From positions 62,001-126,000 of the forward strand of contig NZ_JAFGYF010000001.1 of assembly GCF_016921195.1 (NCBI RefSeq): a DNA stretch of 64,000 bases. Reading direction: 5' to 3'. Every line of letters starts with the position of its first letter. Within the stretch, counting starts at the first letter, position 1. The notes below the pieces were generated by a model. That model made no database searches. It saw nothing but the letters and a program-made list of their open reading frames with translations, and had not been told where the DNA came from. This stretch comes from Cellulosimicrobium cellulans (lineage in GTDB: Bacteria > Actinomycetota > Actinomycetes > Actinomycetales > Cellulomonadaceae). The position numbers and the translations under genes are program-made. Below are positions 35,793 to 45,289 of the stretch, piece by piece.

Positions 35793-36881
35793 CTACTTCT
35801 GCTTCTTCTTCTTGGGCGCGGGCTTGGCTGCCCCGGAGGCCGGGGAGCCCTTCGCGCCGTCAGACGTCCTGGACTCGTCCGCCGCCTTCGGAGCATCCTC
35901 CACGGGAGCGTCCTCGACTCTCGGCGTGGTCGTCCCGACCGGCCGAGGCGCGCCCTTCTGCCGGTCCTTGCGCTTCGGCTGCTGACGCTGACCGCGCGGC
36001 TGCTCAATCACGGGCGTGGCATCTTCGACGATCCCCTTCGCCGCACGCTTACGGGCCTGGCGCTCCTTGAGGAGCCGCTCCGCCTCGGAACCGGGCGCGG
36101 GCATGCGGCGGATCGTGTAGAACTGCTGACCCATCGACCAGAGGTTGGTCGTCGTCCAGTACACGAGCACACCGACCGGGAAGTTGACACCGGAGACGGC
36201 GAAGATGAACGGGAAGACATAGAGCATCATCTTCTGCGTCGACGCCATCGGGCCCTCGAGCGCCGCCTTCGGCATGTTCTTCATCGTGAGCTGGCGCTGC
36301 GTGAAGAACGTCGTGGCGCACATCGCAACGATGAGGACCGCGATGACGATCTTGGTCTGCAGGTCGCTGCTCCGCAGGAAGACGTCGGAGAGCTGGGCCC
36401 CGAAGACCGAGGAGCTCTCGATGTCGCTCGCGACGGAGGCATCGATCGGCCCGATCGGCTTGGAGGACCCGTCGGAGATCGGCACCAGGCCGTTCAGCAC
36501 ACGGAAGAGCGCGAAGAAGATCGGCGACTGCAAGAGGATCGGCATGCAGGACGCGAAGGGGTTCGTCCCGTGCTTGCGGTACAGCTCCATCGTCTCGCGG
36601 CTCATGGCCTCGCGGGACGCCGGGTCCGTCTTGCCCTTGTACTTCTTCTGGATCGCCTGCATCTCGGGCTGCAGCATCTGCATGCCGCGCGACGCCTTGA
36701 TCTGCTTGAAGAACAGCGGGATCAGCAGGATGCGGATGATGATGACGAGGCCGACGATCGACAGGACCCACGCCGGGCCAGGACCGTCGGAGAACCCGAG
36801 GAACACGAGACCCTGGTGGCAGAGGTACATGATCCACGCCACGACCCACTCGATCGGGGCGAGGAACGCGAAGAAGTCCAT
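35793..36881 (-). CDS. yidC: Membrane protein insertase YidC/Oxa1
   Basis: Inserts and folds membrane proteins, alone or with SecYEG. The 362-residue protein starts at ATG 36881 behind AGGGAG, and has the actinobacterial arrangement of about five membrane helices: AFLAPIEWVVAWIM first, the cytoplasmic charged loop with IQKKYKGKTDPASREAMS, and MPILLQSPIFFALFRVLNGL. The conserved Arg in helix 2 (IIIRILLIPLFFKQIKAS) is present. A long Lys/Pro/Ala-rich C-terminal tail ends PKKKKQK, suitable for ribosome contact. It has no N-terminal lipobox; typical Gram-positive YidC lipoproteins do, but actinobacterial ones often do not. Confidence 0.96.
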   Translation of the reverse strand: MDFFAFLAPIEWVVAWIMYLCHQGLVFLGFSDGPGPAWVLSIVGLVIIIRILLIPLFFKQIKASRGMQMLQPEMQAIQKKYKGKTDPASREAMSRETMELYRKHGTNPFASCMPILLQSPIFFALFRVLNGLVPISDGSSKPIGPIDASVASDIESSSVFGAQLSDVFLRSSDLQTKIVIAVLIVAMCATTFFTQRQLTMKNMPKAALEGPMASTQKMMLYVFPFIFAVSGVNFPVGVLVYWTTTNLWSMGQQFYTIRRMPAPGSEAERLLKERQARKRAAKGIVEDATPVIEQPRGQRQQPKRKDRQKGAPRPVGTTTPRVEDAPVEDAPKAADESRTSDGAKGSPASGAAKPAPKKKKQK

Positions 36882-36941
36882 CGGTGACTGCTCCCTCAAC
36901 TTCAGACAAAGCTTGTGAATCGCCCGGTGTCGGGCTGCGGA

Positions 36942-37274
36942 CTAGTGCGTGTGTCGTGCCGGCGGAACGTCGTCGACCCCACCGAGGCTCCAGGGGTTGC
37001 AGCGCAGCAGCCGCCAGAGGGCGAGGCCCGTTCCGCGCAGGGCGCCGTGACGACGCACCGCCGTGAGGGCGTACTGGGAGCAGGACGGGTAGTACTTGCA
37101 CGTCGGCCCGGTCATCGGGGAGATCACCGACTGATAGGCCCGGATCATGCCGATGAGGGTGAGAGCGGGGACGCGTCGCAGCACGGCGACGACGCGACGC
37201 ACGATGCCGGGAGGCCCGTCGACGTCCTCGGGGAACGCCGCGCCGGGAGCGTCGACCGGGTGCGTGGTCGTCAT
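36942..37274 (-). CDS. yidD: Membrane protein insertion efficiency factor YidD
   Basis: Small membrane-associated protein assisting YidC. The 110 residues contain the conserved [27 protein letters not shown] and [16 protein letters not shown], with all family cysteines. The N-terminus has a short nonconserved tail. Its start overlaps the rnpA stop (ATGA), showing translational coupling. Confidence 0.97.
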   Translation of the reverse strand: MTTTHPVDAPGAAFPEDVDGPPGIVRRVVAVLRRVPALTLIGMIRAYQSVISPMTGPTCKYYPSCSQYALTAVRRHGALRGTGLALWRLLRCNPWSLGGVDDVPPARHTH

Positions 37275-37639
37275 CGATCCACGCCCGAGCGTTCGTGAAG
37301 GCGTCGGACCGCACCCTCGAGGCCTCGGTCGAGGTCGGCGCTCAGCGTGTCGAAGGACGCCACCGCCGAGGCGGGGAGCGCGCGGACGACGGCGCGCCCG
37401 TGCGCGGGCAGCACGGCGAGGCGCGCCGCGGTCGCGGCACGCAGGCGACGCTTCACGAGGTTGCGGTGCACCGCGTTCCCCACTGCCTTGGAGACGACGA
37501 AGCCGACCTGTGGCTGCGCATCCCCCTCGAGATCCTCCGAGAGGTGCACGACCACGGTCGACCTACCCGCACGCACGCCGCGGCGCACCGCCCGCTCGAA
37601 ATCGACGGAACGGCGCAGTCGGTGCGCCGCGGGGAGCAC
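37271..37639 (-). CDS. rnpA: Ribonuclease P protein component
   Basis: Protein subunit that with the RnpB RNA trims the 5' ends of tRNAs. The 122-residue protein has the diagnostic RNR-like region [17 protein letters not shown]. It starts at GTG 37639, six bases after rpmH. The yidD start overlaps its stop. Length is normal. Confidence 0.96.
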   Translation of the reverse strand: MLPAAHRLRRSVDFERAVRRGVRAGRSTVVVHLSEDLEGDAQPQVGFVVSKAVGNAVHRNLVKRRLRAATAARLAVLPAHGRAVVRALPASAVASFDTLSADLDRGLEGAVRRLHERSGVDR

Positions 37640-37645
37640 GGGGGA

Positions 37646-37783
37646 TCAGGCAGAGAGCTCGGTGCGGCCCTTGCGACGGCGGGCAGCCAGGATGGCGCGG
37701 CCGGCACGGGTCCGCATGCGCAGCCGGAAGCCGTGGGTCTTCGCCCGGCGCCGGTTGTTCGGCTGGAAGGTCCGCTTGCTCAC
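37646..37783 (-). CDS. rpmH: 50S ribosomal protein L34
   Basis: Forty-five residue basic protein: [19 protein letters not shown] leads into [19 protein letters not shown], matching L34 throughout. The start is a GTG at 37783 with GGAG seven bases upstream. It is the first gene of the minus-strand rpmH-rnpA-yidD-yidC-jag operon, divergent from dnaA. Confidence 0.98.
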   Translation of the reverse strand: MSKRTFQPNNRRRAKTHGFRLRMRTRAGRAILAARRRKGRTELSA

Positions 37784-38329
37784 GAGGTACTCCAAGAACG
37801 TCGGGGAGGTACACCGTCTATGTCCTCGACGATGCAGTGACAGGTCCCGGTTGGAGCCTGTCTGTGGTTCAGGTGGTGCACCGTGCGGTCTCCCGCACGC
37901 ACGCCGTCCAGGCACGCAGATCGAGTGGGCCATTGCTGGGGGCACCGGATCCTTGCAGGCAGCTCACGACGCGAGGCCTCGTGTCGAGTCTCCTCCACGC
38001 GGGCGCGCCAAGAACACCTGGAACGGCTGTCTGACGTTACGCTGCGCGACCCCCCCGGGTCAAACCAGGAGCGGTGAGATACGCCGCGGCGCGGAGCCCG
38101 CGGCGCCGCGGCCCCACCAGCGCCCCTTCAGAGGCTGAGACCATCCTCACCCTACAACCCACAGCCTGTGGACAACTATGTGGACGAGGGGTTCCCATGG
38201 CACGATCGACCTCAGCATCACCACACCCGTGACCCTCCTTCGTCGGCGCACCCCGCCCGGCACGTCAGCGCGCGCTCGACGGTCGGCTCCGCGCGCCGGC
38301 GCACACCCTCGACCTGTGAGGAACTGCCC
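37784..38329. promoter_or_regulatory. rpmH-dnaA divergent intergenic region with DnaA boxes
   Basis: This 546-base gap must hold the divergent promoters of rpmH and dnaA, though I cannot name the boxes with certainty. A perfect reverse DnaA box, TGTGGACAA, is at 38167-38175, and TGTGGACGA follows at 38179-38187. They lie about 150 bases before the dnaA start, which would allow DnaA to repress its own gene. No other gene is supported here. Confidence 0.6.
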
Positions 38330-39748
38330 GTGGCCAACCCGGACGAGAACATCGCCGACGTCTGGGCGCAGACCCTGAGCATCCTCGAGGCGAGCCCGGA
38401 CATCACACCACGGCAGATCGCATTCATCCGGCTCGCCAAGCCGCTCGCGATCCTCGACGACACGGTCTTCATCGCGGTGCCGCACGAGCAGACCCGCACG
38501 TACCTCGAGACCCGCGTGCGCGACGAGCTCGTCACGGCGATGTCCTCGTGCCTCGGCCGCGACGTCCGCTTCGGCATCACGGTCGACCCGGAGCTCAGCT
38601 CGGACCCCGTCGTCGCGCCGGCTTCCCGTCCCGCCGTCGAGCGCCCGTACATCGAACCGGACGACGGTCTTCCCGACCTCCCGCCCCCTCCCCCGCCGCG
38701 CCCGCAGGCCGAGCCGAGCCGGCTCAACCCCAAGTACGTCTTCGAGACGTTCGTCATCGGGTCGTCGAACAGGTTCGCGCACGCGGCGGCGGTCGCCGTC
38801 GCCGAGGCGCCGGCCAAGGCCTACAACCCGCTGTTCATCTACGGGGACTCGGGACTCGGCAAGACGCACCTGCTGCACGCGATCGGCCACTACGCGCACA
38901 ACCTCTACCCGAACGTCCGCGTGCGCTACGTGAACTCCGAGGAGTTCACCAACGACTTCATCAACTCCATCGGTGAGGGCAAGGCGGGCGCGTTCCAGCG
39001 CCGCTACCGGGACGTGGACGTCCTCCTCATCGACGACATCCAGTTCCTCCAGGGCAAGGAACAGACGATGGAGGAGTTCTTCCACACCTTCAACGCCCTC
39101 CACAACGCCAACAAGCAGGTCGTCATCACGTCCGACCTGCCGCCCAAGCAGCTCAACGGGTTCGAGGACCGGCTCCGCTCCCGCTTCGAGTGGGGTCTCA
39201 TCACCGACGTCCAGCCGCCGGACCTCGAGACGCGCATCGCGATCCTCCGCAAGAAGGCGTCGAGCGAGCGGCTCGCGGCCCCGGACGACGTGCTCTCCTA
39301 CATCGGCTCCCGCATCTCGACGAACATCCGCGAGCTCGAGGGCGCGCTGATCCGGGTGACGGCCTTCGCGAACCTCAACCGCCAGCAGGTCGACCTTCCG
39401 CTCGCCGAGATCGTCCTCAAGGACCTCATCACCGACGAGGACAGCGCGGAGATCACGCCCGCCGCGATCATCGCGCAGACGGCCGCGTACTTCGGCCTGA
39501 CGATCGACGACCTCTGCGGGAGCTCGCGCTCGCGCGTCCTGGTGACCGCGCGGCAGATCGCCATGTACCTGTGCCGTGAGCTGACCGACCTCTCGCTGCC
39601 GAAGATCGGCCAGCAGTTCGGCGGGCGCGACCACACGACGGTCATGCACGCGAACCGCAAGATCACCGAGCAGATGGCGGAGCGACGGTCCACCTACAAC
39701 CAGGTCACCGAGCTGACGAGCAGGATCAAGCAGCAGCACCGGGGCTGA
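38330..39748 (+). CDS. dnaA: Chromosomal replication initiator protein DnaA
   Basis: AAA+ ATPase that binds DnaA boxes and opens oriC. The 472-residue protein starts at GTG 38330 with GAGGA upstream. Domain I (about 1-85) interacts with partners; domain II is a short Pro-rich linker (about 105-135); domain III begins NPKYVFETFVIGSSNRFAHA with Walker A GDSGLGKTHLL, Walker B LLIDDIQFL and the box GLITDVQPPDLETR; domain IV ends with the DNA-binding DLSLPKIGQQFGGRDHTTVMHA. All motifs are intact. oriC follows immediately downstream. Confidence 0.98.
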   Translation: MANPDENIADVWAQTLSILEASPDITPRQIAFIRLAKPLAILDDTVFIAVPHEQTRTYLETRVRDELVTAMSSCLGRDVRFGITVDPELSSDPVVAPASRPAVERPYIEPDDGLPDLPPPPPPRPQAEPSRLNPKYVFETFVIGSSNRFAHAAAVAVAEAPAKAYNPLFIYGDSGLGKTHLLHAIGHYAHNLYPNVRVRYVNSEEFTNDFINSIGEGKAGAFQRRYRDVDVLLIDDIQFLQGKEQTMEEFFHTFNALHNANKQVVITSDLPPKQLNGFEDRLRSRFEWGLITDVQPPDLETRIAILRKKASSERLAAPDDVLSYIGSRISTNIRELEGALIRVTAFANLNRQQVDLPLAEIVLKDLITDEDSAEITPAAIIAQTAAYFGLTIDDLCGSSRSRVLVTARQIAMYLCRELTDLSLPKIGQQFGGRDHTTVMHANRKITEQMAERRSTYNQVTELTSRIKQQHRG

Positions 39749-40560
39749 GGCCCGTCGCCGTGGGGGGAACCCGCACGCCGCACGCCTCTCGACACGCCCC
39801 GGCGTGGTCGCACGACGACGTGATCGGCCCGTCCCGTGGTGCCGACTCCCGACCCGCGACGGGTGCCCGTCACCGGACCGCGCCGGTCTGCTGCGCCGTG
39901 AGCCGGCCGGGACACGACCCCCCGCCGGCTTCGTCGCGCACCCTGCTGCCGTTGCAGCCCCGCCGATGGTGGCCGACGCCCGTGACGTCCGGTCCTCCGA
40001 CGCCGGCCACGACGTCGTCCACACGCATCCACAGAGATCCCCACCGGGGTGCACCGACCTGTGGATATCGACCTCGCGAGGGTTCCGGCGACGCCGGTCT
40101 TGCTCGACAGACCGCTTCGTACACAGCGTGTGGGTCGAGTTGTCCACAGTCATCCACAGGGGCCTGTGCGTTGTGACATCGGCGTGATCTGGGGAGCCAC
40201 GATCGACCACAGCACCGACTGGCGCTCCACAAACCGCGGAGTCACGAGCGTTTTCCCCGGCACGGCTGTGGAACGGCGCGTCGTTCACAGCCTGTGGACG
40301 GTACTCGTCTCCGCCCGCTGTGCACGCGTCTGTGGATAACTGTGGACGACGGGGCCTATGGTGTGGACGACGAGGCGCTCATCGGTGGACGACGTGTGGG
40401 GACAGATCGCCCGCCCACAGGCCGTGCGACTTTCCCACAGTGGGGCCACGGGTTCGTCCACACGCATTTCTGCCCGCTGACCTGCGCAGACGCCCGTTTT
40501 CCACGCATTCCACAACCCCTATGACGACGACGAAGGTGTGATCAAGGGGGAATTCCACAC
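39749..40560. other. oriC: Chromosomal replication origin oriC
   Basis: The 1.18 kb dnaA-dnaN gap carries many DnaA boxes in both orientations. The clearest are TTGTCCACA at 40140-40148, TCATCCACA at 40150-40158, TGTGGATAA at 40331-40339 (perfect), TGTGGACGA at 40341-40349 and 40362-40370, TCGTCCACA at 40015-40023 and 40454-40462, GCATCCACA at 40025-40033, TGTGGATAT at 40060-40068 and TGTGGACGG at 40293-40301. The location, box density and absence of genes identify the origin. An AT-rich unwinding element is not obvious; the part near 40490-40560 is somewhat AT-richer. Confidence 0.93.
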
Positions 40561-40928
40561 GCCTTCATCACGCTCCGGCGACCGACGTGCGCGACCGCTC
40601 CGCCCGCCGCTCCGACCACGATGCCCCACCCGCCCACGGGTGGCCATCGACGCACCTCGTCCGCACCGGCCGACGCTGCGACGACATCGGTGCACAGGAC
40701 CGTCCCCGGACAGGTCGTTCCAGTTCCTCCCGACCTGCTCCTCGCGTAGGGTTCATGCACGACACGTGTGCGCGGACCTGCGACCCGAGCTCCTCGCGTC
40801 CACCGCCCGAGCCTCGCGCGGGCGGTCCGGACGTGCTCAGCCCGACGACGAGCCGTGCGCCGAGGCGCAGCCGGACGGCACATGTGAAGATCGAGTCCGA
40901 TCAGGACGTTGGCACGAGAGGGTGTGGG
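40561..40928. promoter_or_regulatory. Upstream region of dnaN
   Basis: Right part of the dnaA-dnaN gap, without DnaA boxes. A TAGGGT at 40747-40752 could be a -10 element for dnaN transcription. The ribosome-binding region GAGAGGG lies about eight bases before the dnaN start. I see no gene. Confidence 0.35.
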
Positions 40929-42059
40929 ATGAAGTTCCGGGTTGAGCGTGATGTCCTGGCCGACGCGGTGACCTGGACGGCGCGGACCCTGCCGACCCGC
41001 CCGCCCGCCCCGGTGCTCGCTGGCGTGCGGCTCGAGGCCGACGCCTCCGGGACGATCGGTCTCTCCAGCTTCGACTACGAGGTATCGGCCCGCTCGGAGA
41101 TCCCCGCCGAGGTGAGCGAGCCCGGCACGGTGCTCGTGTCGGGTCGGCTGCTCGCCGAGATCTCCCGCGCGCTCCCGGCGAAGCCGGTCGACGTGGTCCT
41201 CGAGGGCAACAAGGTCACCGTGACCTGTGGCGCGAGCCGCTTCACGCTCCTCACCATGCCGGTGGACGAGTACCCCGCCCTCCCCGCCATGCCCGAGCTC
41301 TCCGGCACGGTCTCCGGCGACGAGCTGACGAACGCCGTCGCGCAGGTCACGGTGGCGGCGAGCCGCGACGACACGCTCCCGCTGCTCACCGGGGTCCGGG
41401 TCGAGATCGAGGGCGAGAAGATTACCCTCCTCGCCACGGACCGCTACCGCCTGGCGCTCCGCGAGCTCACGTGGACCCCCGTCACCCCCAGCTACTCCGC
41501 GGTCGCGCTCGTCCGGGCCCGCACCCTCAACGACGTGGCCAAGTCGCTCGGCGGCTCCGGCCTCGTGAACGTCGGACTGAACACCGGTGCCGGGGTGGAC
41601 CTCATCGGCTTCGAGGCGGGCGGACGCCACACGACGTCGCAGCTCGTGGACGGCGACTACCCCGCCGTGCGTCGGCTGTTCCCCGACGAGACCCCGATCC
41701 ACGCGGTCGTCCCCACGGCCCCCCTCATCGACGCGGCCAAGCGCGTGTCGCTCGTCGCGGAGCGCAACACCCCGATCCGGCTGTCGTTCACGGACGGGCA
41801 GGTCGTGCTCGACGCGGGCCAGGGCGACGACGCGCAGGCGTCCGAGGCGCTGGAGGCCGTGCTCGTGGGCGAGGACATCTCGGTGGCCTTCAACCCGCAG
41901 TTCCTGCTCGACGGTCTCGGAGCCCTCGGGACGGACTTCGTGCGCCTGAGCTTCACGCACCCGAACAAGCCCGTGGAGTTCACCGGGCAGGACTCGCTGG
42001 ACGGCGAGGACTCCTCGCACTACCGCTACCTGCTCGTGCCGATCCGCTTCGCGGGCTGA
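40929..42059 (+). CDS. dnaN: DNA polymerase III beta subunit (sliding clamp)
   Basis: Ring-shaped processivity clamp. The 376-residue protein begins MKFRVERDVLADAVTWTART, a typical start, and has three clamp domains; LLATDRYRLALREL and the C-terminal YRYLLVPIRFAG are characteristic. The ATG at 40929 is preferred over upstream in-frame starts that would extend into the origin region without conserved sequence. It follows oriC as usual. Confidence 0.98.
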   Translation: MKFRVERDVLADAVTWTARTLPTRPPAPVLAGVRLEADASGTIGLSSFDYEVSARSEIPAEVSEPGTVLVSGRLLAEISRALPAKPVDVVLEGNKVTVTCGASRFTLLTMPVDEYPALPAMPELSGTVSGDELTNAVAQVTVAASRDDTLPLLTGVRVEIEGEKITLLATDRYRLALRELTWTPVTPSYSAVALVRARTLNDVAKSLGGSGLVNVGLNTGAGVDLIGFEAGGRHTTSQLVDGDYPAVRRLFPDETPIHAVVPTAPLIDAAKRVSLVAERNTPIRLSFTDGQVVLDAGQGDDAQASEALEAVLVGEDISVAFNPQFLLDGLGALGTDFVRLSFTHPNKPVEFTGQDSLDGEDSSHYRYLLVPIRFAG

Positions 42060-42117
42060 CCGCGCGGACGGCTCCGCCCCGTCTCTCGACCGCATCACCG
42101 CACCACGGAGGACTCGC

Positions 42118-43056
42118 ATGGTCTCGCGCATCGGACTCGTCGGTCTCGGCAAGATGGGCAACAACATGCGGGCGCGCATCCGCGCGGCCGGCATCGAGGT
42201 CGTCGGCTACGACCCTCGCCCGGAGGTCTCCGACGTCGCGAGCCTCGCCGACCTCGTCGCGGCCCTGCCCGACGACGGTCCGCGCATCGTGTGGGTGATG
42301 GTGCCCGCGGGTGAGCCGACGCGTGGCGTCGTCACCGAGCTGGGCGGCCTGCTCGGCGACGGCGACTTCGTCATCGAGGGCGGCAACTCGTACTACGCGG
42401 AGGACCAGGCACGCGCCGCCGAGCTGGCCGAGAAGGGCGTGGGCTACCTCGACGTCGGTGTCTCGGGCGGGGTCTGGGGCCTCGAGAACGGCTACGGCCT
42501 CATGGTCGGCGGCGACCCGGCCCATGTGGAGGCCGCCATGCCGATCTTCGACGCGCTGCGGCCCGACGGGCCTCGCGAGGAGGGCTTCGTCCACGCGGGC
42601 GAGGTCGGTGCCGGCCACTTCGCCAAGATGGTCCACAACGGCATCGAGTACGGCCTCATGCAGGCGTACGCGGAGGGCTACGAGCTCCTCGCCGCGAAGA
42701 GCGAGCTCGTCAAGGACGTGCACGGCACGATGAAGGCCTGGACGCGCGGCACGGTCGTGCGGTCGTGGCTCCTCGACCTGTTCGTCAAGGCGCTCGAGGA
42801 GGACCCCCAGCTCGCCGAGATCGACGACTGGGTCGACGACTCGGGCGAGGGGCGTTGGACCGTCGACGAGGCCATCGACAACGCCGTCCCGCTGCCGGTC
42901 ATCTCGGCCGCGCTCTTCGCGCGCTTCGCCTCTCGTCAGGAGCAGTCCCCGGCGCTCAAGGCCGTCGCGGCGCTGCGCCAGCAGTTCGGCGGCCACGCCG
43001 TGAAGGCTGCCGGTCCGGCCTCCCCGGGGGCCGGACCGCTCGAGCCCCCGGCCTGA
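42118..43056 (+). CDS. gnd: 6-Phosphogluconate dehydrogenase, decarboxylating (short form)
   Basis: Oxidises 6-phosphogluconate to ribulose 5-phosphate with CO2 release. The 312-residue protein has the Rossmann motif [17 protein letters not shown], the substrate-binding [31 protein letters not shown], and [21 protein letters not shown] with the catalytic lysine. The length marks the short tetrameric GndA-type, often NAD-dependent. Its place between dnaN and recF is common in actinobacteria and not a sign of transfer. Confidence 0.95.
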   Translation: MVSRIGLVGLGKMGNNMRARIRAAGIEVVGYDPRPEVSDVASLADLVAALPDDGPRIVWVMVPAGEPTRGVVTELGGLLGDGDFVIEGGNSYYAEDQARAAELAEKGVGYLDVGVSGGVWGLENGYGLMVGGDPAHVEAAMPIFDALRPDGPREEGFVHAGEVGAGHFAKMVHNGIEYGLMQAYAEGYELLAAKSELVKDVHGTMKAWTRGTVVRSWLLDLFVKALEEDPQLAEIDDWVDDSGEGRWTVDEAIDNAVPLPVISAALFARFASRQEQSPALKAVAALRQQFGGHAVKAAGPASPGAGPLEPPA

Positions 43057-43099
43057 CCGGGGCGCCCGTCCGCCTCGTCCCCGACCTCTCGCTGGACCC

Positions 43100-44410
43100 A
43101 TGTACGTCTCCCACCTGTCCCTCGTCGACTTCCGCTCCTACGAGTCCGTCGACGTCGAGCTGGTCCCGGGCGTGAACGCCCTCGTCGGGCAGAACGGCCA
43201 GGGCAAGACGAACCTCGTCGAGGCGATCGGCTACGTGGCGACGTTGGCGAGCCACCGGGTCGCCGGAGATGCGGCGCTCGTCCGCGCCGGCGCCACGCGT
43301 GCCGTCGTCCGGACGCGGGTCGTCCGGGGCGACCGGGCGAGCACGGTCGAGCTGGAGATCGCCTCCGGGCGTGCGAACCGCGCCCGCATCAACCGGTCGC
43401 CCGCGAAGCGGCCGCGCGACGTCCTCGGCATCGTGCGGACCGTCCTCTTCGCGCCGGAGGACCTCGCCCTGGTCAAGGGCGACCCGGACGGCCGCCGGCG
43501 GTTCCTCGACCAGCTCGCCGTCCTCCTGGTCCCCCGGGTCGCCGCGCTCCTCGCGGACTACGAGCGGGTGCTGCGCCAGCGGGGCGCGCTCCTCAAGTCC
43601 GCGACCGCGCTCCGGGGTCGAGGCCGTGGGACGCGTCGTCCCGCGGCCGCGGAGCCCCCGCCCGACGACGACGCGCAAGAGGGCGCGTCGTCCCCCCTCG
43701 CGACGCTCGAGGTCTGGGACGCCCGGCTCGCGAGCCTCGGCGCCGAGATCACCGCGCTGCGCCTGCAGCTCGTGGCGGCGCTCACGCCGTACGTCGCCGA
43801 GGCGTACGAGCAGGTCAGCGCCGGTCAGGGCGCCGCGGAGATCGCCTATCGCTCGTCGGTCGACGAGGCCCTCGACCCGCACGCGGCCGGGGACGGTGCG
43901 CCCGCACGGGGCGAGCCGGACGCCGACGGCGAGGCACCGACGTCGGGCATCCCCGACGCGCCGGCGCTCGAGAAGCGCATGCTGGATGCCATGCGGGCGG
44001 TACGGGCGAAGGAGATCGAGCGCGGCGTGAACCTCGTCGGGCCCCACCGCGACGACGTCGTGCTCACGCTCGGTGGGCTGCCGGCTAAGGGCTACGCGAG
44101 CCACGGAGAGTCGTGGTCCTTCGCCCTCGCGCTGCGCCTCGCCTCGTACCGGCTGCTCAGGGACGGCGCACCCGCCGGGCTGGACTCGCTCCTGTGGGCC
44201 GACCACTGGGGCCCCGACGGCGAGCCGATCCTCGTGCTCGACGACGTCTTCGCCGAGCTCGACGTCCGGCGGCGCGAGCGCCTGGCCCAGCTCGTCGCCG
44301 GCGCCGGGCAGGTCATCATCACGGCGGCTGTGCCCGACGACGTCCCGGCGCTCCTGGACGGGGCGCGGTTCGCCGTGCAGGACGGGAGGGTGAGTCGTGT
44401 CGAGGAATGA
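43100..44410 (+). CDS. recF: DNA replication and repair protein RecF
   Basis: SMC-like ATPase that helps load RecA at gaps. The 436-residue protein has [16 protein letters not shown], the Walker [17 protein letters not shown], the family motif [22 protein letters not shown], and Walker [12 protein letters not shown]. Two low-complexity insertions (about 172-200, Arg/Pro/Asp-rich, and about 255-290) make it longer than average; both fall in loop regions. It overlaps the following DciA-like gene by 14 bases. Confidence 0.96.
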   Translation: MYVSHLSLVDFRSYESVDVELVPGVNALVGQNGQGKTNLVEAIGYVATLASHRVAGDAALVRAGATRAVVRTRVVRGDRASTVELEIASGRANRARINRSPAKRPRDVLGIVRTVLFAPEDLALVKGDPDGRRRFLDQLAVLLVPRVAALLADYERVLRQRGALLKSATALRGRGRGTRRPAAAEPPPDDDAQEGASSPLATLEVWDARLASLGAEITALRLQLVAALTPYVAEAYEQVSAGQGAAEIAYRSSVDEALDPHAAGDGAPARGEPDADGEAPTSGIPDAPALEKRMLDAMRAVRAKEIERGVNLVGPHRDDVVLTLGGLPAKGYASHGESWSFALALRLASYRLLRDGAPAGLDSLLWADHWGPDGEPILVLDDVFAELDVRRRERLAQLVAGAGQVIITAAVPDDVPALLDGARFAVQDGRVSRVEE

Positions 44411-45152
44411 GCGTGGCCCGGGGTCGCCCTGGGAACGGGGTGAGGCGACGACGCCGGCTCTACCGTCCACCCGCTCGTCCCCCGCAGGCTCCCGGCAGGC
44501 CGGCCAGGACCCGGCATCGTCCTCTTCCCCCGCCATGTCGTCGCACCTCGGTGAGCCCGACCCCGGTCAACCGTCCTCGTCGTCGCGCCCGACCGGGGAG
44601 GACGGGGACGAGGCGGAGCCGCGGGCGACGGGGCTGCCGGTGGGGCACGTCGTGGAGCTGACGCCGCCGGCGGAGGTGGCGCGGCAGGCGCTCAACCGCG
44701 CGAAGGCGGCCGCCCGGGCGAAGGGCTTGCGGCCCGGGCAGGAGCCGCGGCGCCGGATCCTGGCCGACCCGCCGACGTCGGCTGCGCGCCCGGGCGGGCG
44801 CGACCCGCAGCTGCTGGGCGACGTCGTCGCGCACCTGCTGCGCGAGCGGGACTGGGTCGCCGACGTCTCCGTGGGGGGCGTCGTGGGGCGCTGGCGCGAG
44901 GTCGTCGGGGACCAGGTGGCGGACCACTGCGAGCCGGAGACGTTCGAGGACAAGGTGCTCGTCGTGCGCGCCGACTCGACCGCGTGGGCGACGCAGGTGC
45001 GGCTGCTCGCGCCGCAGCTGCTCGAACGCCTCGCGCGCGAGGTCGGCGAGGGAGTCGTGGAGACGGTGACCGTCCTGGGACCGGCCGGCCCGAGCTTCCG
45101 CCGGGGCAAGAAGTCCGTCCGCGGGCCCGGTCCGCGCGACACGTGGGGCTGA
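44397..45152 (+). CDS. DciA-like protein (DUF721), putative DnaB-loading factor
   Basis: The 251-residue protein has a long disordered Ser/Pro/Gly N-terminus (about 1-85) and a C-terminal DUF721 domain (about 130-240): [33 protein letters not shown] and [26 protein letters not shown]. Members of this family act as DciA, the helicase operator in bacteria without DnaC. The window has DnaB but no DnaC, so that role is plausible. It starts at GTG 44397 inside the end of recF, as in mycobacteria. Confidence 0.9.
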   Translation: MSRNERGPGSPWERGEATTPALPSTRSSPAGSRQAGQDPASSSSPAMSSHLGEPDPGQPSSSSRPTGEDGDEAEPRATGLPVGHVVELTPPAEVARQALNRAKAAARAKGLRPGQEPRRRILADPPTSAARPGGRDPQLLGDVVAHLLRERDWVADVSVGGVVGRWREVVGDQVADHCEPETFEDKVLVVRADSTAWATQVRLLAPQLLERLAREVGEGVVETVTVLGPAGPSFRRGKKSVRGPGPRDTWG

Positions 45153-45213
45153 GAGACCGACGGCGCCCCCTCGCGACGTCCTGACGGGCGGCGCAGCACG
45201 CGGGTACGGACGA

Positions 45214-45249
45214 CGAGGCCCGCCGTGACCGGGGGCACGGCGGGCCTCG
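45214..45249. terminator. Bidirectional terminator between the DciA-like gene and the LAxTG protein gene
   Basis: Arms CGAGGCCCGCCGTG and the exact complement with an eight-base loop lie between convergent genes. Confidence 0.7.
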
Positions 45250-45289
45250 CGGGGGTGGTGACCGGGGCGCTGGTCACCACGTCATGGGG

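Noticed and set aside
42118..43056. gnd between dnaN and recF as a sign of gene transfer.
   Set aside because: This order is frequent in actinobacteria and the gene matches its neighbours in composition.
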